Source of the DNA: Candidatus Nanopelagicales bacterium
Lineage (GTDB): Bacteria; Actinomycetota; Actinomycetes; Nanopelagicales; Nanopelagicaceae
Assembly: GCA_030834095.1 (NCBI GenBank)
Contig: JAURGA010000004.1
Coordinates: 1-64,000, forward strand
Length of the DNA: 64,000 bases
Direction of reading: 5' to 3'
The notes under the pieces were generated by a model. That model was not told where the DNA came from and made no database searches. It worked only from the letters and a program-made list of their open reading frames with translations. Made by a program: the position numbers and the translations under genes. Of the stretch, positions 17,646-27,394 are shown piece by piece (position 1 is the stretch's first letter; every line of letters begins with the position of its first letter).

Positions 17646-18554
17646 ATGGAAAAAACCGCGATATCAACTTCGGATTTAACGAAGATTTATGGTGAGCGAG
17701 CCGCGTTATCTCATGGAAATTTTGTAGTTCCAAATGGATCAATCTGTGGATTTGTTGGACCAAATGGTTCAGGTAAAACGACAACTATTCGAATGCTTCT
17801 GGGATTAATTGCCCCAACTAGTGGAACTGCAACTGTATTGGGCGAAAGTATTTCGCACCCCGAAAAATATCTGCCCCATGTCGGCGCAATGATTGAAGGA
17901 CCGGCGTTTTATCCCGCGCTATCTGGGCGCGAGAATTTGAAGGTATTAGCCGAACTAGGTGGATTCCCGCTCTCTCGAGTCGATCAACTATTAGAGAAAG
18001 TAGATCTAGCCGATCGTGGTGGCTCCAAATTTAAAACTTACTCCTTGGGAATGAAGCAACGCCTTGGAATTGCTGCTGCACTACTTCCCAACCCGAAACT
18101 ACTAATTCTTGATGAACCAACAAACGGTTTAGACCCATCCGGAATCCAAGAAGTTCGGGGAATAATCAAGGATTTAGCAGATAGTGGAACCACAGTTTTT
18201 GTGTCATCTCACATCCTTAGCGAACTAGAAATGATCTGCGAATACTTAATTATGTTGCGTGAAGGCAGAGTCATTTTCTCTGGCCGAACTCAAGAGTTGT
18301 TATCTGGCCAGAAACCCATAATTGTTGCAAAACCTGAGTACGATGTAGATTTAACCAATTTAGCAAAAAAACTCACCGATTCCGGGTTCAAGATCTCAAT
18401 AGTCGATGGAAGTTTACATATTGAGGCAGCACAAGAAGCAAGTGCAACCATTAATCGCATGGCATTCGAAGCCGGAATAACACTCGCCTCGATCTCAGTA
18501 GTCCTGCCAACGCTTGAAGAAACCTTTTTTGAGATGACAGGAGATAGCAAGTGA
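17646..18554 (+). CDS. ABC transporter ATP-binding protein
   Basis: A 302-residue ATPase. Walker A GPNGSGKT is at residues 38-45, the ABC signature is YSLGMKQR (132-139) and Walker B with its Glu is LLILDEPTNGLD (152-163), followed by the switch His in SSHILSELE. A C-terminal extension of about 80 residues resembles the one in drug/bacitracin-type (DrrA/BcrA-like) ATPases. The start of the permease gene overlaps its stop by four bases (ATP-binding and membrane subunits coupled). The pair probably exports a hydrophobic compound, but the substrate is unknown. Confidence 0.9.
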   Translation: MEKTAISTSDLTKIYGERAALSHGNFVVPNGSICGFVGPNGSGKTTTIRMLLGLIAPTSGTATVLGESISHPEKYLPHVGAMIEGPAFYPALSGRENLKVLAELGGFPLSRVDQLLEKVDLADRGGSKFKTYSLGMKQRLGIAAALLPNPKLLILDEPTNGLDPSGIQEVRGIIKDLADSGTTVFVSSHILSELEMICEYLIMLREGRVIFSGRTQELLSGQKPIIVAKPEYDVDLTNLAKKLTDSGFKISIVDGSLHIEAAQEASATINRMAFEAGITLASISVVLPTLEETFFEMTGDSK

Positions 18555-19342
18555 TTCGTGTCGTTATTGCAGAGCTTCGCAAGCTTCGTCGTCCAACACT
18601 TTTACTTGGAACAATTGCAACAGTTGGTGGTTTAAGCGCACTTTTTACCTCAATTATTTTCTTGATGATTGATTCTGAAGATGGAAACTCACGGCGAGGT
18701 GAAAGCATTGGTCCTGAAGAATTAAGTCAGGCCATGGGATTGGTTTACGGATTTAGATTAGTCGGAGCATTCCTTGGAATAGTCGCGCTCTGCATATTTG
18801 CTTCTCAAACAGCTCAGGAATATTCACTAGGGACTCTTCGCAATTTATTGGTTCGCCAACCATCCCGCATGAAAATTCTCGCTGGCAAATTTATCTCGAT
18901 GAAAATATTCGCATTAGTGATGGTTTTATTTGCCGGAGCTTTAAGTATTTTGATCTCCTTTGCATTGGCGGAGAGAGCCGGCGTTAATACCTCAGCTTGG
19001 ACGACCTCTGCCGCAATAGAGCTCTTATTTAGGAGCACGTTAAATATATTTATTGCGACCCTCTGCTTTGGAACTTTTGGAATGATTCTGGGGCTTCTTC
19101 TTAGATCGCCCATTAGCGCAATCGCGGTTGGGGTTCTTTGGATTCTGATTTTAGAGAACATTCTGGGAGCTTTAATAAAAAGCACAGGTAAATGGCTGCC
19201 TGGTTTTAATTTCTCTAACCTTGGAGAGGGTGGAATCCCTAGTTTGAGCTATAGACATTCAATCGCTGTCTCTCTCGCTTATCTCGTAATCGGTGGAGCC
19301 ATTGCCGCAGTATTTTTCAAGCGAAGAGATGTTGCAAATTAG
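18551..19342 (+). CDS. ABC-2-type transporter permease
   Basis: A 263-residue membrane protein from GTG 18551, coupled to the ATPase by a 4-base overlap. Six hydrophobic helices are visible, including LLLGTIATVGGLSALFTSII near the N-terminus and SLAYLVIGGAIAAVFF at the end. The segment TAQEYSLGTLRNLLVRQPSR between helices 2 and 3 is a hallmark of ABC-2 permeases. With the upstream ATPase it should form a dimeric exporter. No regulator or resistance gene is adjacent to suggest the cargo. Confidence 0.87.
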   Translation: MIRVVIAELRKLRRPTLLLGTIATVGGLSALFTSIIFLMIDSEDGNSRRGESIGPEELSQAMGLVYGFRLVGAFLGIVALCIFASQTAQEYSLGTLRNLLVRQPSRMKILAGKFISMKIFALVMVLFAGALSILISFALAERAGVNTSAWTTSAAIELLFRSTLNIFIATLCFGTFGMILGLLLRSPISAIAVGVLWILILENILGALIKSTGKWLPGFNFSNLGEGGIPSLSYRHSIAVSLAYLVIGGAIAAVFFKRRDVAN

Positions 19343-19384
19343 CGACACAGGGTTTATTTTCCGATGATTCACAGGTAAGACCCT

Positions 19385-19390
19385 TATAAT
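19385..19390 (+). promoter_or_regulatory. Consensus -10 box TATAAT upstream of NlpC/P60 gene
   Basis: A perfect TATAAT in the 84-base gap. It implies a start near 19397 and a leader of about 30 bases that includes GGAGG at 19411-19415 before ATG 19427. No clear -35 element was seen. Confidence 0.6.
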
Positions 19391-19426
19391 TTTGGGCAAA
19401 TAACTTCCCTGGAGGCACCTTCGAAA

Positions 19427-20692
19427 ATGTTTTTTAGTAAGTCACGTAATTCCCGAAAATCAACAGGTGTGCTTTTGGCGCTTTCAATCGGGCTCTCAGT
19501 TTTAAGCGCTGATTTCGCGGTTTCTAATCCTCCCAGCACTTCCAAGCCAAGCAAGCCTCCCAAGCCAACCAAAGCCCAGATTAAAGCCGCTAAGAAGGAA
19601 GAAGCGGCGAAAGCCGCCGCCGCTAAGAAAGCAGCTGCAGTATTGAGCAGTGCAACAAAAACCCTTAATCAATTGGCGGCAATTGCAAACACAGCCCAAG
19701 TTGCTTATAACAAAGCACTTGGTGAGCTAAACATCGCGAAAGCGAATGCCGATGTTGCAGCCGCTCATGCATTAAAAACCCAAAGAGAAGTTAGCAAAAC
19801 AAATGCCGTTATTGGAAGAATGGCTTCGAACGCTTACATGCTTGGTGGTGACTTTACAAATATAAATTCTTTGCTCAGCGCTAATGGTCCACAAGATTTA
19901 ATTGATCAATTAACAACTCTAGACAATATTGGAAACACGAATACCGTTGCGTTAAAGCGATTCAAGGCTGCAGAAAGTGCGGCAGAGATTGCAAAATTAG
20001 AGGCTGATCGTACTAAAGCAGCACAAGAGGCTGCGACCGTAAAAGTTGCAGAAACCAAGAAAGTTGCAGATGAAGCAAAAGCAGCCCAGCAGAAAGAAGT
20101 AGATAAACTTCGCGCTGTTCAAAGAAAGTTAGCTGCCGAACTCGCAAAGGCTAAGACTTTTAGAATAACTCTTGAAGAACAGCGACAACTTGCACTTCTT
20201 GAAGAATCTAATGCAAACACAGCGACAAAAACTCCAAACCAATTCAAAGTCTGGCCAAATAAGGGCTTTACTGGAAGATCAACAATTCGATCTAATAAAA
20301 AGATTAGAGCCAAGGCAGTTGCATATGCAAAGAAACAAGTTCTAGCGCGCAATCCAGTGAAACCATATGTCTGGGGAGCGCAAGGTCCAAATTCCTTTGA
20401 CTGTTCAGGATTGGTTTATGCTGCATATAAATCTGCAGGATTGGGCTGGCCAACTTGGGGTCGCTTAAATGCGGCGCTCTATTTTGTTGCTACAAAGCGT
20501 GTTTCATTTAATGAATTACTTCCAGGAGACCTGCTCTTTTATTCTTATGATGGATCTGTCCAAAACATCCATCACATGTCTATTTATGCGGGAAATGGCA
20601 TGATGTGGGAAGCGAATTCCACAAGAGTTGGGCTTATTTACTCAAATATGTACAGCATTAAGGGCTTAATGCCATCTGGCGGCCGGGTCTAA
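19427..20692 (+). CDS. Secreted NlpC/P60 peptidoglycan endopeptidase with coiled coil
   Basis: 421 residues. A signal peptide (RKSTGVLLALSIGLSVLSADFA, about 10-31) is followed by a Pro/Lys-rich linker. Next comes a long Ala/Lys-rich coiled coil (about 50-270) and a C40 catalytic domain (about 290-421). The catalytic Cys is C326 in FDCSGLVYAAYKSAG, and the His is in NIHHMSIYAGNG (about 382-383). This is the layout of RipA/PcsB-type cell-separation hydrolases, where the coiled coil autoinhibits or binds an FtsEX-type partner. It should cut peptide bonds in the wall during division. It has its own consensus promoter and Shine-Dalgarno sequence, in contrast to most neighbours. Confidence 0.9.
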   Translation: MFFSKSRNSRKSTGVLLALSIGLSVLSADFAVSNPPSTSKPSKPPKPTKAQIKAAKKEEAAKAAAAKKAAAVLSSATKTLNQLAAIANTAQVAYNKALGELNIAKANADVAAAHALKTQREVSKTNAVIGRMASNAYMLGGDFTNINSLLSANGPQDLIDQLTTLDNIGNTNTVALKRFKAAESAAEIAKLEADRTKAAQEAATVKVAETKKVADEAKAAQQKEVDKLRAVQRKLAAELAKAKTFRITLEEQRQLALLEESNANTATKTPNQFKVWPNKGFTGRSTIRSNKKIRAKAVAYAKKQVLARNPVKPYVWGAQGPNSFDCSGLVYAAYKSAGLGWPTWGRLNAALYFVATKRVSFNELLPGDLLFYSYDGSVQNIHHMSIYAGNGMMWEANSTRVGLIYSNMYSIKGLMPSGGRV

Positions 20693-20698
20693 TAGTTT
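20693..20698 (+). promoter_or_regulatory. -10 box TAGTTT, leaderless promoter of tilS
   Basis: TAGTTT lies exactly 6 bases before GTG 20705, favouring that start over the GTG at 20714. Confidence 0.5.
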
Positions 20699-20704
20699 TA
20701 TAGA

Positions 20705-21703
20705 GTGCCCCATGTGAGCACTAAAACCCCAGCGCTACTAGAGCTACGCAAAGCGGTTCGGATTTGGTTTGAAAAATTAGAGCCAAATTCTAAAGTGTGT
20801 ATCGGAGTCTCAGGCGGTGCAGATTCACTTGCCCTAGCAGCAGCATCAAAACTAGAAGCAAGTAATTTTCCAGTTGATTTAGCAGCCGTAATCGTTGATC
20901 ATGGTTTACAGAAAAACTCTGCCGAGATAGTACAATTTGCAAAACAGCAATTGGAAAAACTTGGATACCAGGATATTTTTGTTGGTAAAGCAAGTGTTCA
21001 AATTACTGATGGACTAGAAGCATCTGCGCGTCGTGCCCGCTACAAAGTTTTCCAGCAAGCGATTGAAACTTATGATCCAAAGTATTTCTTATTGGGCCAT
21101 ACTAAGAATGATCAGGCCGAAGGTGTGCTCTTGGGCCTAGCTCGTGGATCTGGGACAAAATCATTATCTGGCATGCAAGAAATTTCAGGAATTTTTCTTA
21201 GACCATTACTTCAAATTGATCGTGCAACCACAGAGATTGCATGCCTTGAAGCCAATATCGAGTTTTGGAATGATCCACACAATTCAAATCAAGACTTTAC
21301 AAGAGTTCGGGTGCGCGAAAATATTCTGCCGATATTAGAAAATGAAATTGGCCCAGGAATTACTGATGCGCTAGCCAGGTCGGCAAAGATTTTGCGCGAA
21401 GATGCCATGGCGCTTGATTGGTGGGCCGAGGGTGTTTTTCGCCAAGAGGATCCGCTTGATATCGAGATCTCAACCCTGGCTGACCTTCCAGTTGCGGTTA
21501 GGAGTCGAGTATTAAGGCTGGCGATTTATGCCGCAGGAGCACCTTCGGGAAGTATCAGCGCCGCACATTTAGAGCCAATTGAAGCTCTTGTGAGTGATTG
21601 GCGTGGCCAGGGCCACACCTCCCTTCCAGGTGGTGTGAAGGTTTGTCGAATTTCGGGCAGACTTTCGCTCTCGAAACCAAAACCTAACCAGCCTGAAAAG
21701 TAG
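20705..21703 (+). CDS. tilS: tRNA(Ile)-lysidine synthetase
   Basis: A 332-residue PP-loop ATPase that converts the wobble C of the CAU-anticodon isoleucine tRNA to lysidine, so that it reads AUA. The PP-loop is VSGGADS (35-41). Further family segments are VDHGLQKNSAE, ARRARYKVFQ (with the preceding EAS), LGHTKNDQAEGVLLGLARG and the RPLLQIDR loop. The short C-terminal part is typical of actinobacterial TilS, which lack the long E. coli-type tail. It is followed by hpt and ftsH in the standard actinobacterial order. This is an essential gene by family knowledge. Confidence 0.93.
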   Translation: MPHVSTKTPALLELRKAVRIWFEKLEPNSKVCIGVSGGADSLALAAASKLEASNFPVDLAAVIVDHGLQKNSAEIVQFAKQQLEKLGYQDIFVGKASVQITDGLEASARRARYKVFQQAIETYDPKYFLLGHTKNDQAEGVLLGLARGSGTKSLSGMQEISGIFLRPLLQIDRATTEIACLEANIEFWNDPHNSNQDFTRVRVRENILPILENEIGPGITDALARSAKILREDAMALDWWAEGVFRQEDPLDIEISTLADLPVAVRSRVLRLAIYAAGAPSGSISAAHLEPIEALVSDWRGQGHTSLPGGVKVCRISGRLSLSKPKPNQPEK

Positions 21704-21718
21704 AAAGAGAATCTCCTC

Positions 21719-22270
21719 GTGGATCTAGCAACAACTGGCACAGATATTGATCATGTAATTGTTACCAAAGAGCAAATTCGGCTTCGCCTTCTTGAATTAG
21801 CAAAGCAAGTTGAAAAAGATTATGAAGGTAGAGATTTACTTTTGATTGGCGTGCTCAAGGGTGCGGTTATGACAATGGCTGATTTTGCAAGATCACTACA
21901 ACGGCACATTGAGATGGATTGGATGGCTGTTTCGTCATATGGTTCTGGAACCAAATCAAGTGGCGTAGTCAGGATTCTGAAAGATTTAGATCGAGACATT
22001 ACTGGCCGCGAAGTTGTGATTGTTGAAGATATTGTTGATACCGGTTTAACACTAGGTTGGCTTAAGACAAATCTTGAATCACGCGGCGCTAAGAGCGTTG
22101 AGATTTTAACTATGTTGCGCAAACCTGAAGCGGCTAAAGTTGTAGTTGATGTTAAATATGTCGGCTTTGATATTCCTACAGAGTTTGTCGTTGGCTATGG
22201 CTTGGATTTCAATGAAAAATATCGAAATCTAGATTTTATCGGCGTTCTAGCAAAGCATATGTATTCATGA
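21719..22270 (+). CDS. hpt: Hypoxanthine(-guanine) phosphoribosyltransferase
   Basis: A 183-residue enzyme from GTG 21719 that makes IMP or GMP from hypoxanthine or guanine and PRPP. The PRPP motif VVIVEDIVDTGLT is at about residues 98-110, with LLIGVLKGAVMTMADF and the mobile loop VSSYGSGTKSSG before it. The FVVGYGLDFNEKYRNLDFIGVL C-terminal signature is intact. Its stop overlaps the ftsH start (ATGA). With the NCS1 permease and GuaB1 elsewhere in this window it supports purine salvage. Confidence 0.94.
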   Translation: MDLATTGTDIDHVIVTKEQIRLRLLELAKQVEKDYEGRDLLLIGVLKGAVMTMADFARSLQRHIEMDWMAVSSYGSGTKSSGVVRILKDLDRDITGREVVIVEDIVDTGLTLGWLKTNLESRGAKSVEILTMLRKPEAAKVVVDVKYVGFDIPTEFVVGYGLDFNEKYRNLDFIGVLAKHMYS

Positions 22271-24315
22271 CCGAGAAGAATTCGAAGAAGGCTAAGCCAA
22301 CAAGTAAGAGAAAAATAACTTTCACCAAAGCGCGTGCTCGGAAAGTTCTTCGGGGTCCACTTTTCTGGATAATTCTTGCTCTGATTCTGGTTAGCTTTTT
22401 TGGAAGACTTTCATCGAGTGGTGACAAATTTACTAAGGTAGAAACCTCAACAATTCTCGCAGCTATTTCGGCGAATAAAGTTGACTCTGTCCTTGTTATC
22501 GACCGAGATCAGAAAATTGAAGTTGTTTTAAAGCCAGGAAACTTTGTCAAAGGCTCTAAGAAAATCTATGCCTCTTATGTTTCAGGCGAAGAGCCGCAGA
22601 TTATTGAATTGCTGACCAGCAATCCACCGCCAAACAAGTGGGATGTGAAGGTTCCAACTCAATCATTTTTGGCATCTTTATTCTTAAGTCTAATTCCACT
22701 TCTGTTAATTGGATTCCTACTGATTCTCTTTATGGCAAATGCTCAAGGCGGAAACCGAGTCTTCTCATTTGGTAAATCCAAAGCAAAACTTCAGACAAAA
22801 GAGATGCCGAAAAATACCTTTGCTGATGTTGCAGGTGCAGATGAGGCAGTCGCAGAACTTACTGAAATTAAGGATTTCTTGGCAGCGCCACAGAAGTATC
22901 AAGATATTGGTGCAAAAATTCCTAAAGGTGTTCTGCTTTATGGGCCACCAGGAACCGGCAAAACGCTATTAGCCCGAGCGGTAGCAGGGGAGGCAAACGT
23001 TCCGTTCTATTCAATTTCGGGATCTGATTTTGTTGAAATGTTTGTTGGTGTCGGTGCTTCTCGAGTTCGCGATCTCTTTGCACAGGCAAAGGCAAATGCG
23101 CCTGCAATAATTTTCGTGGACGAAATAGATGCAGTAGGTCGCCAACGCGGAGCCGGTTTAGGTGGCGGACATGATGAACGTGAGCAAACCTTAAATCAAC
23201 TGTTGGTTGAGATGGATGGCTTTGAAGCAAATGGCCAAGTAATTTTAATTGCAGCAACTAACCGTCCAGATGTTTTGGATCCAGCGCTACTTCGCCCTGG
23301 AAGATTTGATCGCCAGATTCCGGTTGATCGTCCAGACTTAAAGGGTCGCACTGCTATTCTTGAAGTGCATGCCAAGAATAAGCCAGTTGCAAAATCAGTT
23401 AACTTAGAGGATTTTGCGAAACGAACACCTGGATTCACTGGTGCGGATTTAGCAAATGTATTGAATGAAGCTGCTCTGCTTACTGCTCGCGAGAATGCAA
23501 AGGTAATCACAACTGCTGCCCTTGATGAAGCTATCGACCGAGTTATGGCTGGACCACAACGCAAGACCAGATTGATGACTGAAGAAGAGCGACGCATTAC
23601 GGCTTATCACGAGGGCGGGCATGCACTTGTTGCGCATGCACTTCCACATACTGATCCGGTTCATAAAATTACGATTATGCCTCGCGGTCGCGCACTTGGC
23701 TACACAATGATCCTGCCTGATGAAGATCGTTATGCAACAACACGAAATCAAATGCTCGATCAACTTGCTTATTCATTGGGTGGCCGCGCAGCAGAAGAGT
23801 TGATTTTTCATGACCCAACCACTGGTGCCTCAAATGATATTGAGAAGGCCACAAATCTGGCTCGTGCAATGGTCACACAATATGGAATGACTGAAAAAAT
23901 AGGTGCAATCAAACTTGGCGCAAGTGAAGGTGAACCATTCCTTGGACGCAGCTACGGACACCAGAGAGATTACTCAGAGGAAATTGCTGGCATTGTTGAT
24001 GGAGAAATCCGAAACTTGATTGAAAATGCGCATCAAGAAGCTTATGAAATTCTCGTTGCCAACCGCGATATTCTTGATGATTTAGTAGAAGTTCTTCTTG
24101 AAAAAGAGACACTTCTTAAAGATGAGATCGAGATGATTTTCAAGAAGGTTAGATTAGTTTCAAGGCGACCAGCATGGACAGGTTCAGAGTCCCGCAAGCC
24201 AAGCACTCAACCGCCTGTTGCACTTTCACCTGTAAAACCACAAACACCAGTCGTTGAAGAAGAAGCGGCACCGGTTCGCAAGCCCAGAAAGAAAGTAACT
24301 CCACCAAGTGAGTGA
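22267..24315 (+). CDS. ftsH: ATP-dependent zinc metalloprotease FtsH
   Basis: A 682-residue membrane protease. Two hydrophobic helices (about residues 34-52 and 138-160) flank a periplasm-side domain. The AAA module carries Walker A GPPGTGKT (226-233), Walker [13 protein letters not shown] and the second region of homology [20 protein letters not shown]. The M41 zinc site is HEGGH (448-452). A Pro-rich basic tail closes the protein. It degrades misfolded membrane and short-lived cytosolic proteins. It is coupled to hpt upstream by a 4-base overlap and to folE downstream by an 8-base overlap, the conserved actinobacterial order. Confidence 0.96.
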   Translation: MTEKNSKKAKPTSKRKITFTKARARKVLRGPLFWIILALILVSFFGRLSSSGDKFTKVETSTILAAISANKVDSVLVIDRDQKIEVVLKPGNFVKGSKKIYASYVSGEEPQIIELLTSNPPPNKWDVKVPTQSFLASLFLSLIPLLLIGFLLILFMANAQGGNRVFSFGKSKAKLQTKEMPKNTFADVAGADEAVAELTEIKDFLAAPQKYQDIGAKIPKGVLLYGPPGTGKTLLARAVAGEANVPFYSISGSDFVEMFVGVGASRVRDLFAQAKANAPAIIFVDEIDAVGRQRGAGLGGGHDEREQTLNQLLVEMDGFEANGQVILIAATNRPDVLDPALLRPGRFDRQIPVDRPDLKGRTAILEVHAKNKPVAKSVNLEDFAKRTPGFTGADLANVLNEAALLTARENAKVITTAALDEAIDRVMAGPQRKTRLMTEEERRITAYHEGGHALVAHALPHTDPVHKITIMPRGRALGYTMILPDEDRYATTRNQMLDQLAYSLGGRAAEELIFHDPTTGASNDIEKATNLARAMVTQYGMTEKIGAIKLGASEGEPFLGRSYGHQRDYSEEIAGIVDGEIRNLIENAHQEAYEILVANRDILDDLVEVLLEKETLLKDEIEMIFKKVRLVSRRPAWTGSESRKPSTQPPVALSPVKPQTPVVEEEAAPVRKPRKKVTPPSE

Positions 24316-24931
24316 CATAACTCCGATTTCAATGGGACCACACGATGGTGGTGCCAAACGCGAGTTTGATCATGAACGTGCCGAAAAGGCTGTTACGGAA
24401 TTACTTATTGCAATTGGCGAAGACCCTAATCGCGAAGGTTTACGCGATACCCCTGGTCGGGTTGCGCGCGCATTTAAAGAGAACTTCGTGGGCCTTTGGC
24501 AGACGCCGGAAGAAGTCTTATCAACAACATTTGATATCGGTCATCGCGAACTTGTAATTGTTCGCGACATTGAAGTTTTTTCACACTGCGAACACCACCT
24601 GACCCCCTTTCACGGAGTTGCACACATTGGTTATATTCCAGGCGAACGTGGGCAGATAACTGGCCTTTCAAAATTAGCAAGACTTGTGGATGTTTATGCC
24701 AAGCGGCCACAAGTTCAAGAACGCCTAACTTCACAGATTGCTGATGCGATGGTCGAGGTTTTAAATCCTGCTGGTGTGATTGTTGTGATTGATTGCGAAC
24801 ATTTATGCATGTCGATGCGTGGAGTCCGCAAGTCTGAAGCGAAAACTATTACGAGTGCAGTCCGGGGACAATTACGAGATCCAGCAACACGTGCTGAAGC
24901 TATGAGCCTGATAACTTCAAAAAATCGATAA
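24308..24931 (+). CDS. folE: GTP cyclohydrolase I
   Basis: 207 residues from GTG 24308, starting inside the end of ftsH. It converts GTP to 7,8-dihydroneopterin triphosphate, the first step of folate synthesis. Type IA features are clear: [10 protein letters not shown], the zinc Cys in [42 protein letters not shown] and the C-terminal zinc ligand in [13 protein letters not shown]. It heads a folE-folP-folB-folK operon with overlaps or gaps of at most 1 base between genes. Confidence 0.96.
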   Translation: MSDITPISMGPHDGGAKREFDHERAEKAVTELLIAIGEDPNREGLRDTPGRVARAFKENFVGLWQTPEEVLSTTFDIGHRELVIVRDIEVFSHCEHHLTPFHGVAHIGYIPGERGQITGLSKLARLVDVYAKRPQVQERLTSQIADAMVEVLNPAGVIVVIDCEHLCMSMRGVRKSEAKTITSAVRGQLRDPATRAEAMSLITSKNR

Positions 24932-24932
24932 C

Positions 24933-25745
24933 ATGAAATCCGAACGCACTCTCGTGATGGGGATTCTTAATGTAACCCCAGATTCTTTTGCAGATGGCGG
25001 GCGACACTTTGATTTTGAAGCAGCAATCAATCGTGCGAAAGAGATGACCTCCGAAGGTGTAGACATAATTGATGTTGGTGGCGAATCAACTAGACCAGGT
25101 GCTGATCGAGTAACTGAAGAGATAGAACGAGATCGTGTTATTCCAGTAATTACCGAACTTGCTGAACTTGCTAAAGATGGCGTAACACTTAGCATTGACA
25201 CAACTAGGGCGAGTATTGCTCAGGCTGCAATCGGGGCTGGTGCCACAATCGTTAATGATGTGAGCGGTGGGTTGGCTGACCCAAAAATGGCAGCACTAAT
25301 CGCTAGCAATCCAGATATTCAATATGTTGTAATGCATTGGCGCGGACATTCAAAAGATATGCAGAAAGTTGCCGAGTATAAGAATGTAGTTAGTGAAGTT
25401 AAAGATGAACTTGATGATCGAGTTGTTGCTTTAACAAAGTCAGGGGTTTTACCGGAACAAATAGTTTTAGATCCAGGAATTGGTTTTGCAAAATCTTCAG
25501 CCCATAATTGGGAGCTTCTCAAGAATATTGATCGGTTAAATCTCTTGGGATTTCCAATTTTAGTCGGGGCGTCTCGTAAGCGTTTTCTTGGAGATTTACT
25601 CAGCACAGAAGTTGCCGATGATCGAGAGTCAGCGTCTATTGCAATTACAACTTACTTAGCTAAAGCTGGTATTTGGGGAGTTCGAACCCACTCGGTTAAG
25701 CCGCATCGAGATGCCATCGCTGTTGTAGAGGAGATGCGTAAATGA
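24933..25745 (+). CDS. folP: Dihydropteroate synthase
   Basis: A 270-residue TIM-barrel enzyme that joins dihydropterin pyrophosphate to p-aminobenzoate; the sulfonamide target. Signatures are MGILNVTPDSFADGG (9-23), DVGGESTRPGA (about 49-59), SIDTTRASIAQAAIGAGATIVNDVSGG, and LDPGIGFAKSSAHNWELL near residue 172, then GASRKRFLG with the pterin-phosphate lysine. The gene overlaps folB by 4 bases. Pterin, aminobenzoate and phosphate sites all look intact. Confidence 0.96.
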   Translation: MKSERTLVMGILNVTPDSFADGGRHFDFEAAINRAKEMTSEGVDIIDVGGESTRPGADRVTEEIERDRVIPVITELAELAKDGVTLSIDTTRASIAQAAIGAGATIVNDVSGGLADPKMAALIASNPDIQYVVMHWRGHSKDMQKVAEYKNVVSEVKDELDDRVVALTKSGVLPEQIVLDPGIGFAKSSAHNWELLKNIDRLNLLGFPILVGASRKRFLGDLLSTEVADDRESASIAITTYLAKAGIWGVRTHSVKPHRDAIAVVEEMRK

Positions 25746-26104
25746 GCGATCAAATTAATATCACCGGCATTTCAGCAATTGGATTTCATGGAGTCTTTCC
25801 AGAGGAGCGCAAAAATGGTCAGAGCTTCGTTGTCGATTTAAAACTCACCTTTGATTTAGCCCCAGCCGGGGAGAGTGACGATTTAACTAAGACCATAAAC
25901 TATGCAAGTGTTGCCGAAGTAACATTAGAGGAAATTACGGGCGAACCTGTCGCCTTGATTGAAACTTTAGCTACCCAGATTAGCAAGCGGTTGCTAAAAG
26001 ATTTTCCACTACTTGATTCAGTAATTGTTACGGTTCATAAACCCCAAGCACCAGTTTTGGTTAAGTTTTCAGATATTTCAGTTTCGATCGAGAGACGCAG
26101 ATGA
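25742..26104 (+). CDS. folB: Dihydroneopterin aldolase
   Basis: A 120-residue enzyme of the tunnelling fold that splits dihydroneopterin to hydroxymethyl-dihydropterin and glycolaldehyde. The N-terminal IGFHGVFPEERKNGQSFVVDL pattern with the conserved Glu is present, as is DDLTKTINYASVAEV and the catalytic-side Lys in TVHKPQAPV. It overlaps folP and folK by 4 bases each, showing translational coupling. Confidence 0.94.
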   Translation: MSDQINITGISAIGFHGVFPEERKNGQSFVVDLKLTFDLAPAGESDDLTKTINYASVAEVTLEEITGEPVALIETLATQISKRLLKDFPLLDSVIVTVHKPQAPVLVKFSDISVSIERRR

Positions 26105-26544
26105 AAGCGGTTATAGCTCTCGGATCTAATTTAGGAAATCGGGAACTGTATATTGACAGCGCAGTGGCTGAATTGGCTAAAATAATCGAAATTACACATC
26201 TCTCAACCAATCATGAAACCGATCCAGTTGGTGGGCCAGAACAACCTAAATATTTAAATGCAATCGCAATTGGCGAGACCGAATTAGATCCAAGAGAACT
26301 GTTAATTGTGATGTTGGAGATTGAGAACAAACTAGGTCGAAAACGTGAAGTTCATTGGGGTCCGAGGACCATAGATTTGGATTTAATTGTTTTCGGCGAT
26401 GAAATTATCGATTCTGAACCCCTAGTTTTGCCACATCCAAGGGCGCATGAACGTAAGTTTGTTCTAGAGCCATGGCTTGAGATTGAACCGGATGCCTACA
26501 TTCCGGGAATTGGCGAGATCGAAAATATTTTGCAACGTATCTAA
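26101..26544 (+). CDS. folK: HPPK: hydroxymethyl-dihydropterin pyrophosphokinase
   Basis: A 147-residue kinase that transfers pyrophosphate from ATP to hydroxymethyl-dihydropterin. It shows LGSNLGNRE (7-15) and the HPPK signature with metal-binding Asp residues, WGPRTIDLDLIVFGD (about 80-94), then LPHPRAHERKFVLEPWLEI. It is the last gene of the fol operon; a 52-base gap follows before panC. Confidence 0.95.
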   Translation: MKAVIALGSNLGNRELYIDSAVAELAKIIEITHLSTNHETDPVGGPEQPKYLNAIAIGETELDPRELLIVMLEIENKLGRKREVHWGPRTIDLDLIVFGDEIIDSEPLVLPHPRAHERKFVLEPWLEIEPDAYIPGIGEIENILQRI

Positions 26545-26596
26545 TTAGCCCTGTAATCTATAGACCACGAGCCCGGTACCCGGAAAGGACTGGAGC

Positions 26597-27394
26597 ATGG
26601 ATCTAGAACTAAAACACCCAGTAGCCCTGGTTCCAACCATGGGCGCGCTTCATGCTGGCCATGCCTCACTAATTGAAATTGCTCGAAAATTTAGCGCTGA
26701 AGTTGTTGTAAGTATCTTTGTAAATCCATTGCAATTTGAAAATCCAAATGATTTTTCAACTTATCCAAAGAGTGTAGATGCAGATGTTGCGCTCGCGACA
26801 GCAAGTGGAGCAACAAAAATTTGGGTGCCGACTTTCGATGAAATCTACCCAAGCGATCCAGTTCTGATCTCTTCTGGCGAAATTGGCAATCTCTTTGAAG
26901 GCGTTCATAGGTTTGGACATTTCGATGGAATGCTTACCGTTGTAAAAAGGCTCTTTGATTTGGTTACACCAAAGTATGCAATCTTTGGAGAGAAAGACTT
27001 TCAACAACTATTTTTAATTAAAAAAATGGTTGCTCAGATGAAATTACCAATTGAGATAATTTCAGCTCCAACAATCCGCGAGGCAAGCGGACTAGCGATG
27101 TCATCCCGGAATCAGAAATTATCGACCACCGAACGAGAGAGTGCTGCCGGGATTTATGCCGCTCTAAATTCAGCAAAGGCAGCTTCAGAATTAAAATCTG
27201 CTCGACTTGAATTAAGTAAAGGAGTTCAAGCGATTCCAAACTTTCTTCTGGATTATGCTGAAATAATCGATGCCGAAACCTTTGCAATCGCAGATGATTC
27301 AACCGAAAACTGCCGTGCAATTGTTGCTGGTTGGATAAATGGCATCAGATTGATAGACAATATGGCTATGTCGAAGCTAGGTAATTCCAAATGA
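26597..27394 (+). CDS. panC: Pantothenate synthetase
   Basis: A 265-residue enzyme that ligates pantoate and beta-alanine with ATP. The ATP site motif PTMGALHAGHASLIE (13-27) and SIFVNPLQF, then GEKDFQQLFLIKKMV and the KMSKS-like loop GLAMSSRNQKLS are present. The N-terminus is about 20 residues shorter than in many homologues; an in-frame stop at 26561 rules out a longer start. GGAG precedes the ATG closely. The product needs beta-alanine, but no panD (aspartate decarboxylase) follows as it does in many actinobacteria; nadB starts within the stop codon instead. Confidence 0.94.
   Translation: MDLELKHPVALVPTMGALHAGHASLIEIARKFSAEVVVSIFVNPLQFENPNDFSTYPKSVDADVALATASGATKIWVPTFDEIYPSDPVLISSGEIGNLFEGVHRFGHFDGMLTVVKRLFDLVTPKYAIFGEKDFQQLFLIKKMVAQMKLPIEIISAPTIREASGLAMSSRNQKLSTTERESAAGIYAALNSAKAASELKSARLELSKGVQAIPNFLLDYAEIIDAETFAIADDSTENCRAIVAGWINGIRLIDNMAMSKLGNSK

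Noticed and set aside
21707-21712. GAGAAT six bases before hpt and before menG (62501-62506) as leaderless -10 boxes
   Set aside because: The spacing fits the leaderless pattern, but the hexamer lacks the first T, and hpt can be expressed from tilS; too weak to list as features.
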